Part shown: positions 1 to 9,069 of the stretch, one piece after another
Layout of the letters: each line of letters starts with the position of its first letter
How positions within the stretch are numbered: position 1 is the stretch's first letter
Source of the DNA: Motiliproteus sp048265065
Lineage (GTDB): Bacteria > Pseudomonadota > Gammaproteobacteria > Pseudomonadales > Balneatricaceae
NCBI GenBank assembly: GCA_048265065.1
Contig: JBLXCH010000001.1
Span: forward strand, 39,246 to 103,245
Length of the DNA: 64,000 nucleotides
Reading direction: 5' to 3'
The notes under the pieces: generated by a model
Databases searched by the model: none
Seen by the model: the letters and a program-made list of their open reading frames with translations, nothing else
What the model was told of the DNA's origin: nothing
Program-made: the position numbers and the translations under genes

Positions 1-3000
1 CATATTACAACTCCTACGAATATATCTTTATTAACCAAGACAAGCTTAATAATGTTCGGCCCGATTTAGCCGGGCTAGTGGCAGCGATGCCGAAAGGCTA
101 TGACACCACAGAAAAGCTTGGTCGACACTACCCGGCGCTAAATATTCTTGAAGTAGATAACCCGGATGCGGCGATTCAAACTGTACTAGACGGGCGTGCA
201 GATGTGGTCGTCGATAACTATTCGGTGCTGTTCTATAAGCTTAAAACGTTAGGTGTCGACGCTATCGTCCCCTATCGAGCATTAGGCTCGACACCGCTCT
301 ATATGGCAACACCAAAAGCAAATCCAGAATTGCATGGAATTTTAGACAAGGCGTTGGACGCGATCACATCGCAGCAAAAAACAGCCTTGATGAATACCTG
401 GGTGCTGAAGAAAACACCCTTAAAAGAACCAAGGTTAGCACTAACTCCTGCTGAGGAAGCATGGATCGAGTATAAGCCTGATGTTGTTTTAGGTGCAGAT
501 TTAGATTGGCGACCGTTTGAATTTAAAAACGCGGAGGGCGGTCATTCTGGCATTGCTGCGGATGTATTAGAAATCGTTAGCCGGTTAACAGGGTTGAATA
601 TTACGGTTAGGCCTGGAATTTGGGCTGAGGTGTTAGCGCAAGCGAGAGCGGGTGAGATAGATGGCTTAGCCGCAGCGGTGAATACTGAATCCCGCCGAGA
701 ATTTTTGCTGTTCACTGAACCATTTGCGGATATCCCAATGGTTATCTTTGTTCGGGAAGAGGAGACCAACCTTCATTCTCTGGATGATCTGAAAGCTAAA
801 ACGGTTGCCCTGACGAAGGGGAGCTACATTGGCGAATGGTTAAGAACTGCTTATCCCAGTATTACTTTACTTGAGGAAACGACAAACACGAATGCGCTGG
901 AACAGGTAGCCTACGGGAATGCTGATGCATATCTCGGTAATTTAGCTGTTGCTCGTAATATCAGCCAGCAGAACTTACTCACGAATTTGAAAATCATCGG
1001 TAGTGTAGAAAACAATTCGACACGAGTCAGTGTGGCAATCGATAAGGAACAGCCGCTTCTCGAGTCGATTATCCAAAAAGCATTGGATGCTATTCCTCAG
1101 GAAACCTATAACCAAATTTTGCGGCGCTGGTCTGCCGGTGAAGAGAGNNNNNNNNNNNNNNNNNNNNNNNNNNNNNNNNNNNNNNNNNNNNNNNNNNNNN
1201 NNNNNNNNNNNNNNNNNNNNNNNNNNNNNNNNNNNNNNNNNNNNNNNGGCTAAAAAAGTTCATAGTAGTAAGCAGCTAGAGGAGCTGGCAAGCAACCAGT
1301 TTGCCGACGTCATCGTTGGCGATAGGGGTGACATTATCCTCTCGCAAGGTTATATCCCTTCAGACACTTTGATGAGTACGCCAATCGTTATTCTGATGAA
1401 GAGCAAGGCCCATTTCGTGAGTGACCTTCCTGAAATTGGCGCACTACCCATTGCTCTTCCTACCGGCTTTGGTTTCACAGAGCGCGTGCGTAATAGATAC
1501 CCTCAATCGTCTTTTGTAGAAGTGGCCTCCGTTGGTGATGGTCTAGAGTCCTTGAGACGCGGTAATGTAAGAGCGTTGGTGTTACCTATGAACCAGGCTT
1601 CTTATAATTTACAGTTGCAGCGTTTTTCAGGACTGAAAATCGTCGGTAAAACAACTGTATCCCTAGAGCACGTGCTCTTTGTTGATAGAAGTAAGCCTGA
1701 GCTCCACAGTGCGATCAATCATGCGTTGCAAACCATATCGGCGCCGAGAATACGTGAACATTTATCGCGCTACAATGAAATTGATTTTGCAGAGAAAATA
1801 GATTTTGAATTGATCTACCAGGTCGTCGGTGTCTGTCTGTTATTTTTGATCGGAACACTTTACTGGAATCGCAAACTTTCGACAGAAATCGCTGAGCGAA
1901 AAGCTATGTCGAAGGCCTTAGAGCAAGAAAAAAAGAACTTCCAGACACTGTTTGACGAAGCTTACGTAGGTAACGTTATTTTGCAGTTTGGCTATTATAT
2001 CCGGTGTAATAAGGCCGCATTGGGCATGCTCGGACTCCCTGAAGATAGCGCTTTTATTAATCAATCAGTGGGGGTGTGGTCGCCGGAATTTCAAGCAGAT
2101 GGCGAGCGCTCTGAAACCAAGATTAAGCGTTATCTTGCAGAATGTTTCAATAAAGGATACAGCAATGTGGAGTGGCAGTTGCTGACTGCGACCAATGAGC
2201 TCTTGTGGATAGATGTTGGCTGTACACGGATAATCTACGATGGAAAGCCGTCCGTTTTCATGGTTTGGCGAGATATTAATGAGCAAAAACACCTGCAAGA
2301 GCAGCTAGAGGCTGCAAAAGCGGAGGCAGAGGTAGCGAACCAAGCTAAGTCTGAATTTTTGGCCAATATGAGCCATGAAATTAGAACCCCCATGAATGCG
2401 ATTGTAGGTTTTACCGAGCTGTTAAGTGAGCAGCTTGATCAGCCGCGTCTGCGCTCATATGTCAAAACAATCCGCAGTTCAGGTAAAACCTTACTTTCAT
2501 TGGTTAATGATATTTTGGACTTATCGAAAGTAGAGGCGGGTAAGCTAGAGTTGCATAATAGGCCGACCAACTTACACAGTTTATTCAATGATATAGCAAA
2601 TATTTTCATGATGGCTGCACGAGATAAGGGCGTTGATATTGTTATTAATACTGACCCTAACATGCCTGCTAGTTTGTTGTTGGATGAAGTGAGGTTACGG
2701 CAAATTGTTATTAACCTTGTGGGTAATGCAGTTAAATTTACGCATGAAGGTTATATCAACATTACGGTTAGGACAGAGAGTTCTTCAGATGAACGATCGC
2801 AGATCACGTTAAAAGTTATTATTGCCGATAGTGGAATAGGGATTCCTCAAGATCAGTTGGACACAATATTTGCTGCATTTGCTCAGCAGGAAAAGCAGGA
2901 TTCAAAAAAGTACGGTGGTACCGGGTTAGGGCTATCAATTAGTGCGCGTTTAACCCAAATGATGGGTGGAGAAATCCAGGTCGAAAGTTGTCTAGGTAAA

Positions 3001-3954
3001 GGCACCACTTTTGTTGTTGAGATACCTGATATTAATGTTGCAAGTCTTCAGTCAGAAGTGAACGTGGTTCAAGAAAAGGTAGGGTTTAGCCAGATTCTCT
3101 TTGAGCCGGCAAGGGTGCTAGTTGTCGATGATATTCCTGACAATCTGGAACTACTGGTCGCCAGTTTNNNNNNNNNNNNNNNNNNNNNNNNNNNNNNNNN
3201 NNNNNNNNNNNNNNNNNNNNNNNNNNNNNNNNNNNNNNNNNNNNNNNNNNNNNNNNNNNNNNNNNNNCAGATTCTCTTTGAGCCGGCAAGGGTGCTAGTT
3301 GTCGATGATATTCCTGACAATCTGGAACTACTGGTCGCCAGTTTTGAGGACACGCTTATTGATGTAGATACCGCGAAAAATGGGCAGGAAGCCCTTGATA
3401 AAGCGCTTGCGGAGAGTTTTGATCTTGTCTTGCTGGATATACGTATGCCGGTTATGGATGGTTCTCAAGCGGCTCAAGCCATTAAAAAAGCGCGCCCAGA
3501 TTTACCTATTGTCGCGCTGACAACATCAGTGATTCGTGAGGAATATCATTCTTATCAAAATGATTGTTTTGATGGGCAGCTGAGAAAACCGGTATTACGG
3601 CAAGAGTTATTTACTGAATTGACGCGTTTTCTACCGTATACAGTGGATTCTAAGAAAATCAATGATCAAGTCCAAGAACTCAGTGATGAAAATAAGCGTC
3701 AGTTACCCAAGGTTCTCGATGCGCTTTCTGATCAAATTCCGATTTATTATCGGCAAGCTATGCAATCGAAAAATCTTAAACATATTAAAGTGTTCTGTGA
3801 TGAATTAACGCTCGTTGCTCAGCGTTTTGAAATGCCCATATTAGAAAGTTATTGCCATGAGTTGCGCGAAGCTATCGATGCGTTCGATATCGCAGACATC
3901 GAACGGTTGATGACGCGTTATGTAGAAATTGAGCAGTATTTGGAAAATGTCTGA
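1..3954 (+). CDS. Hybrid sensor histidine kinase with tandem periplasmic solute-binding domains (5'-partial, contains two assembly gaps)
   Basis: The reading frame is already open at base 3, so the gene starts outside the window. In order: the end of one SBP_3-type solute-binding domain (to about 410), a complete second one (about 435-1140), a 100-N gap, the C-terminal part of a third (about 1249-1770), a membrane segment (about 1801-1875), a PAS-like region, and a HisKA domain with the H-box SHEIRTP (His codon 2374-2376). A HATPase domain with NAVKF, DSGIGIP and GGTGLGL boxes follows, then a receiver domain with LLDIRMP (Asp codon 3436-3438). The C-terminal helical tail shows no clear HPt histidine motif. 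This is the BvgS/EvgS architecture: an inner-membrane kinase sensing a periplasmic ligand. The ligand and partner regulator are not visible. The frame before the first gap differs from that after it, so 100 N is not the true gap length. The second gap is an assembly seam. Confidence 0.9.
1148..1247. other. Assembly gap 1 (100 N)
   Basis: A run of exactly 100 N, a conventional placeholder. The sensor-kinase frame is phase 3 before it and phase 1 after it, and the flanking sequences do not overlap. Real sequence is therefore missing, probably the N-terminal lobe of the third solute-binding domain. Confidence 0.97.
3091..3167 (+). repeat. 77-bp direct duplicate, left copy (assembly seam)
   Basis: These 77 bases end exactly at the second N run and are repeated without change directly after it at 3268-3344. 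They encode the start of the receiver domain (ARVLVVDD region). Confidence 0.95.
3168..3267. other. Assembly gap 2 (100 N), probably spurious
   Basis: A run of 100 N flanked on both sides by the same 77 bases. Removing one copy and the N run deletes 177 nt (59 codons) and leaves one uninterrupted receiver domain in frame. Nothing is likely to be missing here. Confidence 0.95.
3268..3344 (+). repeat. 77-bp direct duplicate, right copy (assembly seam)
   Basis: Identical to 3091-3167. This copy continues into the rest of the receiver domain, so it is the one joined to the real downstream sequence. Confidence 0.95.
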
Positions 3955-4129
3955 AGTTAATTTGCCTACCGTGGTTAGCGCTTATGATGAGTTGATAAAG
4001 GCCAGCGAGTAACCCAATCTCAATGTATGATGACATACAGTCCTGTCAATTAGCACGAAACTAAAGCTATCAAGTAAGCTCAACATTAGGATCACTTCTT
4101 TTGTATCTTTGCCAAGCAGACACGCAATA

Positions 4130-5287
4130 ATGGAACCTATGGCTACGCCAATGCCGCCGTCGAAGCAGCTTATGATCGTCACGTGTCATGAATGTGAGCA
4201 CGAGGCACACCTACCGTCGCTACCGAATAAACATCAGGCGTTGTGCGCCCGCTGCGGTTATCGGATCACGGCTTATCGGCAACATGCTATGCAGTGGGTC
4301 TGTGCGTTAGCCTTATCAGCATTGATTTTTTTGGTCGTATCAATGCCGTTTGAGTTTTTGTCGTTTAGTGCGAGTGGCCAATATCAGCAGATTGATATCA
4401 TCGGGAGCATCTTGCTTTTATTTGCACAAGACTACGCCATTTTAGGCATCATAATGGCGAGCAGTATTGTGGTGCTTCCTGCCTTTATTTTGCTGTCTAT
4501 TTTATCTTTGCTTGTGCCATTGCAGCTAGGCTTTGTGGTGCCAAGAGCGAATCAGTTGGTAAACTTTGTTTTTGCACTTTTACCGTGGGCCATGGCTGAA
4601 ATCTTTCTAGTTGGTGTTCTGGTCAGTTTAGTGAAAATCAGCTCGCTGGCGGATGTTGGTATTGGTTTGTCTTTCTATGCTTTTTTGCTGTTTACGCTGA
4701 GCATGACTGCCATGTTATTGTTTTTAGATGAGCATCAGTTGCGACAAGCGTTTGATAGTCACAAACACCCAAGAAAACCGCTGAATGCCTCAAAGAGCAT
4801 CCAAACCACATGGGCGTTACTTATCACCGCGGTGTTGCTTTATATTCCTGCAAACTTGCTGCCGATCATGGTGACAGACACCTTGGGTAACGAAGCGCCA
4901 AGTACCATCGTTGGCGGTGTGATCTTGCTTTGGAAGGCTGGTTCCTACCCTATTGCGATGATTATTTTTATTGCTAGTGTTTTGGTGCCCGTGGCGAAAA
5001 TTGCGATTCTGTGTTGGTTAAATTTTGGTGTGCAGTTTGATCGACAGGAGCTTAAAAGAGAACGTATGAAGTGGTATCGCTTCACCGAATTTATTGGTCG
5101 TTGGTCAATGATTGATGTATTTGTTGTTGCCGTATTAGTGAGCCTGATTCAATTAGGAAATGTAATGAGTATTCATCCAGGGCATGCAGTAGTCGCGTTT
5201 TGCGCGGTGGTGATTGTCACCATGCTAGCGGCGATGTCATTTGATACCCGACTAATTTGGCAAGCGGAGGTTACTGCTGGTGAGTGA
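4130..5287 (+). CDS. pqiA: PqiA-family inner-membrane protein
   Basis: Multi-pass inner-membrane protein of the paraquat-inducible PqiA family, the membrane partner of the MCE protein PqiB in lipid transport between the two membranes. The N-terminus has a zinc-ribbon-like pattern (CHEC, then CARC about 18 residues later). About eight hydrophobic segments follow in two repeats, with YIPANLLPIM and LVPVAKI typical of the second. The second repeat normally starts with its own Cys-x-x-Cys ribbon; here the stretch after DEHQLRQAF has no cysteines. The start is unclear: ATG at 4130, 4139 or 4151, or TTG at 4109, are all possible and none has a good ribosome-binding site. It overlaps pqiB by 8 nt, indicating translational coupling. 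Confidence 0.92.
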   Translation: MEPMATPMPPSKQLMIVTCHECEHEAHLPSLPNKHQALCARCGYRITAYRQHAMQWVCALALSALIFLVVSMPFEFLSFSASGQYQQIDIIGSILLLFAQDYAILGIIMASSIVVLPAFILLSILSLLVPLQLGFVVPRANQLVNFVFALLPWAMAEIFLVGVLVSLVKISSLADVGIGLSFYAFLLFTLSMTAMLLFLDEHQLRQAFDSHKHPRKPLNASKSIQTTWALLITAVLLYIPANLLPIMVTDTLGNEAPSTIVGGVILLWKAGSYPIAMIIFIASVLVPVAKIAILCWLNFGVQFDRQELKRERMKWYRFTEFIGRWSMIDVFVVAVLVSLIQLGNVMSIHPGHAVVAFCAVVIVTMLAAMSFDTRLIWQAEVTAGE

Positions 5288-6989
5288 GTCAACAACGCAA
5301 ACTTCTGCGGAAGAATCCGCTGTTGTTAATGGTGTGTTAGTCAAACCGGTTAAAGGAATCTCCAAAATTTGGTTTGTGCCTCTTGTTGCGCTATGTATCG
5401 GCTTGTGGATGGTGTACTACCAATGGAGCAGTCAAGGGCCGTTGATCGTCATTGAGTTTGCAGACGCCACCGGCTTGGAAGTTGGGAAAACTAAAATTAA
5501 AACCAGAAGCGTCGATGTCGGTCTGGTGAAAGAAATCGAACTAACTGACGATTTGCAGGGGGTGTTGGTCACCGCCAGAATGAATGCCAATGTAGGCTCT
5601 TTGTTACACAAAGATAATCAATTTTGGGTGGTTACGCCGCGTATTTCATTAAAAGGCGTATCAGGCTTAAATACCTTGCTGTCTGGCCCTTACATCAATA
5701 TGGCTCCAGGTCGAGCCCAAGACAAGAGCACGCATTTTACCGCCTTGGCTTCACCGCCGATAACGCCCGCAGGCACTCCCGGCTTGCATATCACGCTTAA
5801 TAGTAATGCTGAATTTGCCTATAAGGCTGGTGACCCTGTGATATATAAAGGGTTAAAAGTCGGAGAGATAGAGGAAACGTTTTTTAAGTTTGATGAGCGT
5901 GTGGTGTATTACAACACCTTTATTAATGCTCCGTACCATAAGCTAATCACAGGAAATACGCGTTTTTGGGATGCCAGTGGCGTGCAACTTAAGGTGGGTG
6001 CTGGTGGTGTCGTGCTGGACACAGGAAGTATCGAAAGCCTGCTCACAAACGGGGTAACCTTTGGGGTACCTGAAGGAGTCTCTCCAGGGGAACCCATCAG
6101 CGATGGTAGTTACTTTGATATACACAAATCTTATGATGAAGCGATTGCTCAGCGCTACAAACAAAGTGCTGAGTTTGCTGTCTTAGTAAAAGATACTGTT
6201 AGAGGGTTGCAGGTTGGGGCGCCGGTAGAATATCGCGGCTTAAAAATAGGCCGAGTGGAAGCAATTAATCCGCCAGAAATTACTGCTGAATTACGAGCGA
6301 GTAAGAGTTTTGATATTCCCGTCATTATTAGTATTCAACCGGGCAGGGTTAACCAACCTGATAATGAAGAAGGCGTCAGCGCGCTTAAGGACAAACTGGG
6401 TGATTGGGTGAGCGGTGGTCTAAGAGCTTCATTAAAAACAGGTAACTTGCTCACAGGTGCCTTGTTTGTCGATCTGCAACATTACCCAGATGAACAGCCT
6501 GAAGTGGTTGGTCAGTTATTAGATTACGATGTAATCCCTTCGATCAGCGATGGATTGGCTCAAATTACAACGAAAGTTTCTGCGGTGCTCGACAATATCA
6601 ATCAAATTAAACTGCAGAGCATTGGCGACAACACCAATGCCTTGCTGGTTAAAATGACGCAAACGGCAGAATCATTGAAGCAGACCAGTGAAGCGGTAGA
6701 AGGTTTAGTGGCGAGTATTCAGGGTGATGAAATCAATGACCAACTGCTTGAAGCCGTCGCTAATCTAAGTCAGCTTACCAAGGACTTTTCTGCAGGCTCT
6801 GAGAGCTATGAACAAATTAATCAGACGTTACAGACTATCCAGCAAACAATGAAAGATATGCAGCCGCTGCTATTACAGCTGAATAACAAACCGAACAGTC
6901 TGATTTTCACCAATGGTAATGAAGGTCAAAGAATTGAACCGAAAGCATCAGGTCGAACACAAAGTGTTGCCCCTAAAGGAGCTAATTGA
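5280..6989 (+). CDS. pqiB: PqiB, MCE-domain intermembrane transport protein
   Basis: 569 residues: a short cytoplasmic N-terminus, one membrane anchor (about residues 30-48), then three MCE domains. These are recognisable by the repeated pattern of hydrophobic strand plus GxxV/GLKVGxI (ATGLEVGKTKIKTRSVDVG; AGDPVIYKGLKVGEIEE; VGAPVEYRGLKIGRVE). A long helical, Gln-rich C-terminus follows. MCE proteins form hexameric rings or tubes that carry lipids across the periplasm; E. coli PqiB spans it. The start is GTG, overlapping pqiA. pqiC follows after one base, so pqiABC is one operon. The assignment rests on domain pattern and gene order. Confidence 0.95.
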   Translation: MSESTTQTSAEESAVVNGVLVKPVKGISKIWFVPLVALCIGLWMVYYQWSSQGPLIVIEFADATGLEVGKTKIKTRSVDVGLVKEIELTDDLQGVLVTARMNANVGSLLHKDNQFWVVTPRISLKGVSGLNTLLSGPYINMAPGRAQDKSTHFTALASPPITPAGTPGLHITLNSNAEFAYKAGDPVIYKGLKVGEIEETFFKFDERVVYYNTFINAPYHKLITGNTRFWDASGVQLKVGAGGVVLDTGSIESLLTNGVTFGVPEGVSPGEPISDGSYFDIHKSYDEAIAQRYKQSAEFAVLVKDTVRGLQVGAPVEYRGLKIGRVEAINPPEITAELRASKSFDIPVIISIQPGRVNQPDNEEGVSALKDKLGDWVSGGLRASLKTGNLLTGALFVDLQHYPDEQPEVVGQLLDYDVIPSISDGLAQITTKVSAVLDNINQIKLQSIGDNTNALLVKMTQTAESLKQTSEAVEGLVASIQGDEINDQLLEAVANLSQLTKDFSAGSESYEQINQTLQTIQQTMKDMQPLLLQLNNKPNSLIFTNGNEGQRIEPKASGRTQSVAPKGAN

Positions 6990-6990
6990 T

Positions 6991-7575
6991 ATGCGCTTTA
7001 TCGCACTGTTTTTGCTACTTTCAGGTTTGCTGGCCTGTGGTGCACAACCGCAGCAGAGCGTGAACTATTACCTGCTCTATACGCCAAGCCAGCAAGCTGA
7101 TGCTGTTACATTCAGTGCGAAAGCGAAAAAGGTCTGGTTGAATAAAGTCGTCGTGGCGGACTATCTCAAACAGTCCAGCTTAACGATGCAAGTCAATGAA
7201 AATCAAATGTATTTCTCCCGGCAAGATGTTTGGGCAGAAAGCTTAGACTCCGCTATTTATAAAGCGCTCCTAACTGATTTAAATAAAGATGCAAAAAGAC
7301 AGTTTGTTGGCGATGCTGGAAACGGCACAGGGAAAATCCAACCTTCTGTGACCGTGCAATTTGATTACTTCCACGCAACCGATCAGTCCAACGTCATTGC
7401 TAGCGGGCACTACCGGATTAATTTGCCTGCGGGCGAAGAGCCAATAGAAAAGCCGTTCTTTTTAACTTTGCCGCTGTCTGAAGACGGTTATGCCCATGCC
7501 GTATCGCAACAAAGAAAACTGATACCTTTACTAGCCCAACAGATTCAGCAAGAGCTGACGGACCTTAGTAGATAG
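6991..7575 (+). CDS. pqiC: PqiC, outer-membrane lipoprotein (ABC-type transport auxiliary lipoprotein family)
   Basis: 194 residues with a lipoprotein signal peptide: a hydrophobic core FIALFLLLSGLL followed by the lipobox LLAC, so Cys would be lipidated. The mature part matches the PqiC/YmbA family, which docks the PqiB tube at the outer membrane. I chose ATG 6991 because AAAGGA lies just upstream (6975-6980) and the signal peptide begins there; the longer in-frame extension to 6913 lies inside pqiB. Third gene of pqiABC, followed by a two-way terminator. Confidence 0.93.
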   Translation: MRFIALFLLLSGLLACGAQPQQSVNYYLLYTPSQQADAVTFSAKAKKVWLNKVVVADYLKQSSLTMQVNENQMYFSRQDVWAESLDSAIYKALLTDLNKDAKRQFVGDAGNGTGKIQPSVTVQFDYFHATDQSNVIASGHYRINLPAGEEPIEKPFFLTLPLSEDGYAHAVSQQRKLIPLLAQQIQQELTDLSR

Positions 7576-7640
7576 GCGATTGCTAGCAGAGAATACTTAG
7601 CAGCCATGTTTAGAAAAGACGTTATTTGACGCTTAGAAAA

Positions 7641-7677
7641 ACAAAAGCCCGTACTGGTTAAAGGTACGGGCTTTTGT
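7641..7677. terminator. Bidirectional intrinsic terminator between pqiC and tRNA-Leu
   Basis: A perfect 14-bp stem (7641-7654 with 7664-7677) and 9-nt loop. The GC-rich core has A-rich and T-rich ends on both sides, so it can stop pqiABC transcripts on the plus strand and tRNA transcripts on the minus strand. Confidence 0.9.
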
Positions 7678-7685
7678 TTCGAATA

Positions 7686-7770
7686 TGGTACCAGTGGGCG
7701 GACTCGAACCGCCACGCCTTGCGGCAACGGATTTTGAATCCGTCGTGTATACCAATTTCACCACACTGGC
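7686..7770 (-). tRNA. tRNA-Leu, anticodon CAA
   Basis: 85 nt on the minus strand including encoded CCA. The acceptor arm GCCAGTG pairs with CACTGGT, discriminator A. The anticodon stem ACGGA/TCCGT encloses loop TTCAAAA, giving anticodon CAA, which reads UUG. There is a long variable arm, as in tRNA-Leu, and a T arm with GGTTCGAGTCC. Flanked by its own promoter and terminator, so it is a single-gene unit. Confidence 0.96.
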
Positions 7771-7818
7771 CTTGTTGACTGTGGCGATTGTGGTCGCCGG
7801 TGTCTCAAAGAGCGTGCT

Positions 7819-7846
7819 ATTATAGGCGGCTTTTTTTTGAGGTCAA
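7819..7846 (-). promoter_or_regulatory. Sigma-70 promoter of tRNA-Leu
   Basis: On the minus strand, TTGACC (7841-7846), a 16-bp spacer, then a perfect TATAAT (7819-7824). It lies about 50 bp upstream of the tRNA 5' end. Confidence 0.75.
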
Positions 7847-7958
7847 CGCTGGGTCGACGCTTTGTGACATTATTTTTAACAAAAGCTGTCGAGAAGCGCT
7901 TTTTCTGTGTTTCGTTGACCCAGCCTACTTACTTATAGACGCTTGATGCAGAGATTTT

Positions 7959-9011
7959 ATGCAAGTTGCTGATTTTGATTTTGAACTACCTGATGAATTG
8001 ATCGCTCGCTACCCTACGGGTGAGCGGACAGGCAGCCGTTTATTGCAGTTGGATGGGCCAAGCGCAGCCATTACGCATGGTGGGTTTCCGGATGTGTTGT
8101 CGTTAGTGAATGCCGGTGACTTAATGGTTTTTAATGACACGCGGGTTATTCCTGCGCGCATGTTTGGGCAGAAAGAAACTGGCGGTAAAGTCGAACTGCT
8201 CATTGAGCGAGTGCTTGGTGAACATGAGGCACTTGCGCATATGAAAGCCAGTAAAGCAGCAAAAGTCGGTGCCAAGCTACGCTTTGAAGATCAAGTGGAT
8301 GTTGAGGTTGTGGGTCGAGAAGGCGCGCTGTTTCACCTTCGTTTTGATCCCAGTAAGACGGTATTGGAATGGTTGGAGCTGGCTGGGCATATGCCGTTGC
8401 CGCCGTATATTGATCGTGAAGATCAATTAGATGACCGTGAACGTTACCAAACTGTATATGGTCAACGCCCAGGTGCGGTTGCTGCGCCTACAGCAGGTTT
8501 GCATTTTGATGATGTTCTCTTGGCTGCCTTGCAAGATAAGTGTGTGAACTTTGCTTACGTGACACTTCATGTGGGGGCAGGGACGTTTCAGCCCGTTAAG
8601 GCTGAACGGGTAGAAGATCATCATATGCATGCAGAATATATCGACGTGTCTGACGCGGTTTGTCAGCAAATTACGCAAACACGAGCCGCCGGTGGTCGTG
8701 TGATTGCCGTGGGTACGACAAGTGTGCGTTCCCTTGAAAGTGCAGCCATGTATAGTGGCACCGCTGCAGGGAAAGCCCTAACAGGTTATCAAGGGGAAAC
8801 GGATATATTTATCTATCCGGGTTACAAGTTTCAGTGCATTGATGCCTTGATTACTAACTTCCATCTTCCTCAATCAACACTGCTGATGCTCGTTAGTGCG
8901 TTTGCAGGTGTTGATGGTATCAAGCAAGCTTATAAAGAAGCAGTTGAGCGTCAATATCGTTTCTTTAGTTATGGCGATGCTATGTTCTTAACCAAGCGGC
9001 CAGTTGAGTAG
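7959..9011 (+). CDS. queA: S-adenosylmethionine:tRNA ribosyltransferase-isomerase
   Basis: 350 residues, full family length. QueA transfers and isomerises the ribosyl part of SAM onto preQ1 in tRNA to give epoxyqueuosine. Family sequence is clear throughout: the N-terminal DFELPDELIARYP, the VFNDTRVIPAR block, the AAPTAGLHF block, HVGAGTFQPV, and LITNFHLPQSTLLMLVSAF near the C-terminus. It acts directly after Tgt, encoded next door with an 8-bp gap between this stop and the first in-frame upstream codons of tgt's frame. QueC, for an early step of the same pathway, is at 42191-42853. Confidence 0.98.
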   Translation: MQVADFDFELPDELIARYPTGERTGSRLLQLDGPSAAITHGGFPDVLSLVNAGDLMVFNDTRVIPARMFGQKETGGKVELLIERVLGEHEALAHMKASKAAKVGAKLRFEDQVDVEVVGREGALFHLRFDPSKTVLEWLELAGHMPLPPYIDREDQLDDRERYQTVYGQRPGAVAAPTAGLHFDDVLLAALQDKCVNFAYVTLHVGAGTFQPVKAERVEDHHMHAEYIDVSDAVCQQITQTRAAGGRVIAVGTTSVRSLESAAMYSGTAAGKALTGYQGETDIFIYPGYKFQCIDALITNFHLPQSTLLMLVSAFAGVDGIKQAYKEAVERQYRFFSYGDAMFLTKRPVE

Positions 9012-9069
9012 TGATGTTGATGGTCAGTATGATTCTTTTTCAATTTTTGATTTATCTAAGGAACGACTT

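Noticed and set aside
1030..1147. Alternative start of the kinase ORF in another frame before gap 1
   Set aside because: It is a shadow of the solute-binding domain in the wrong frame, joined only by the Ns; the real gene runs from the window edge.
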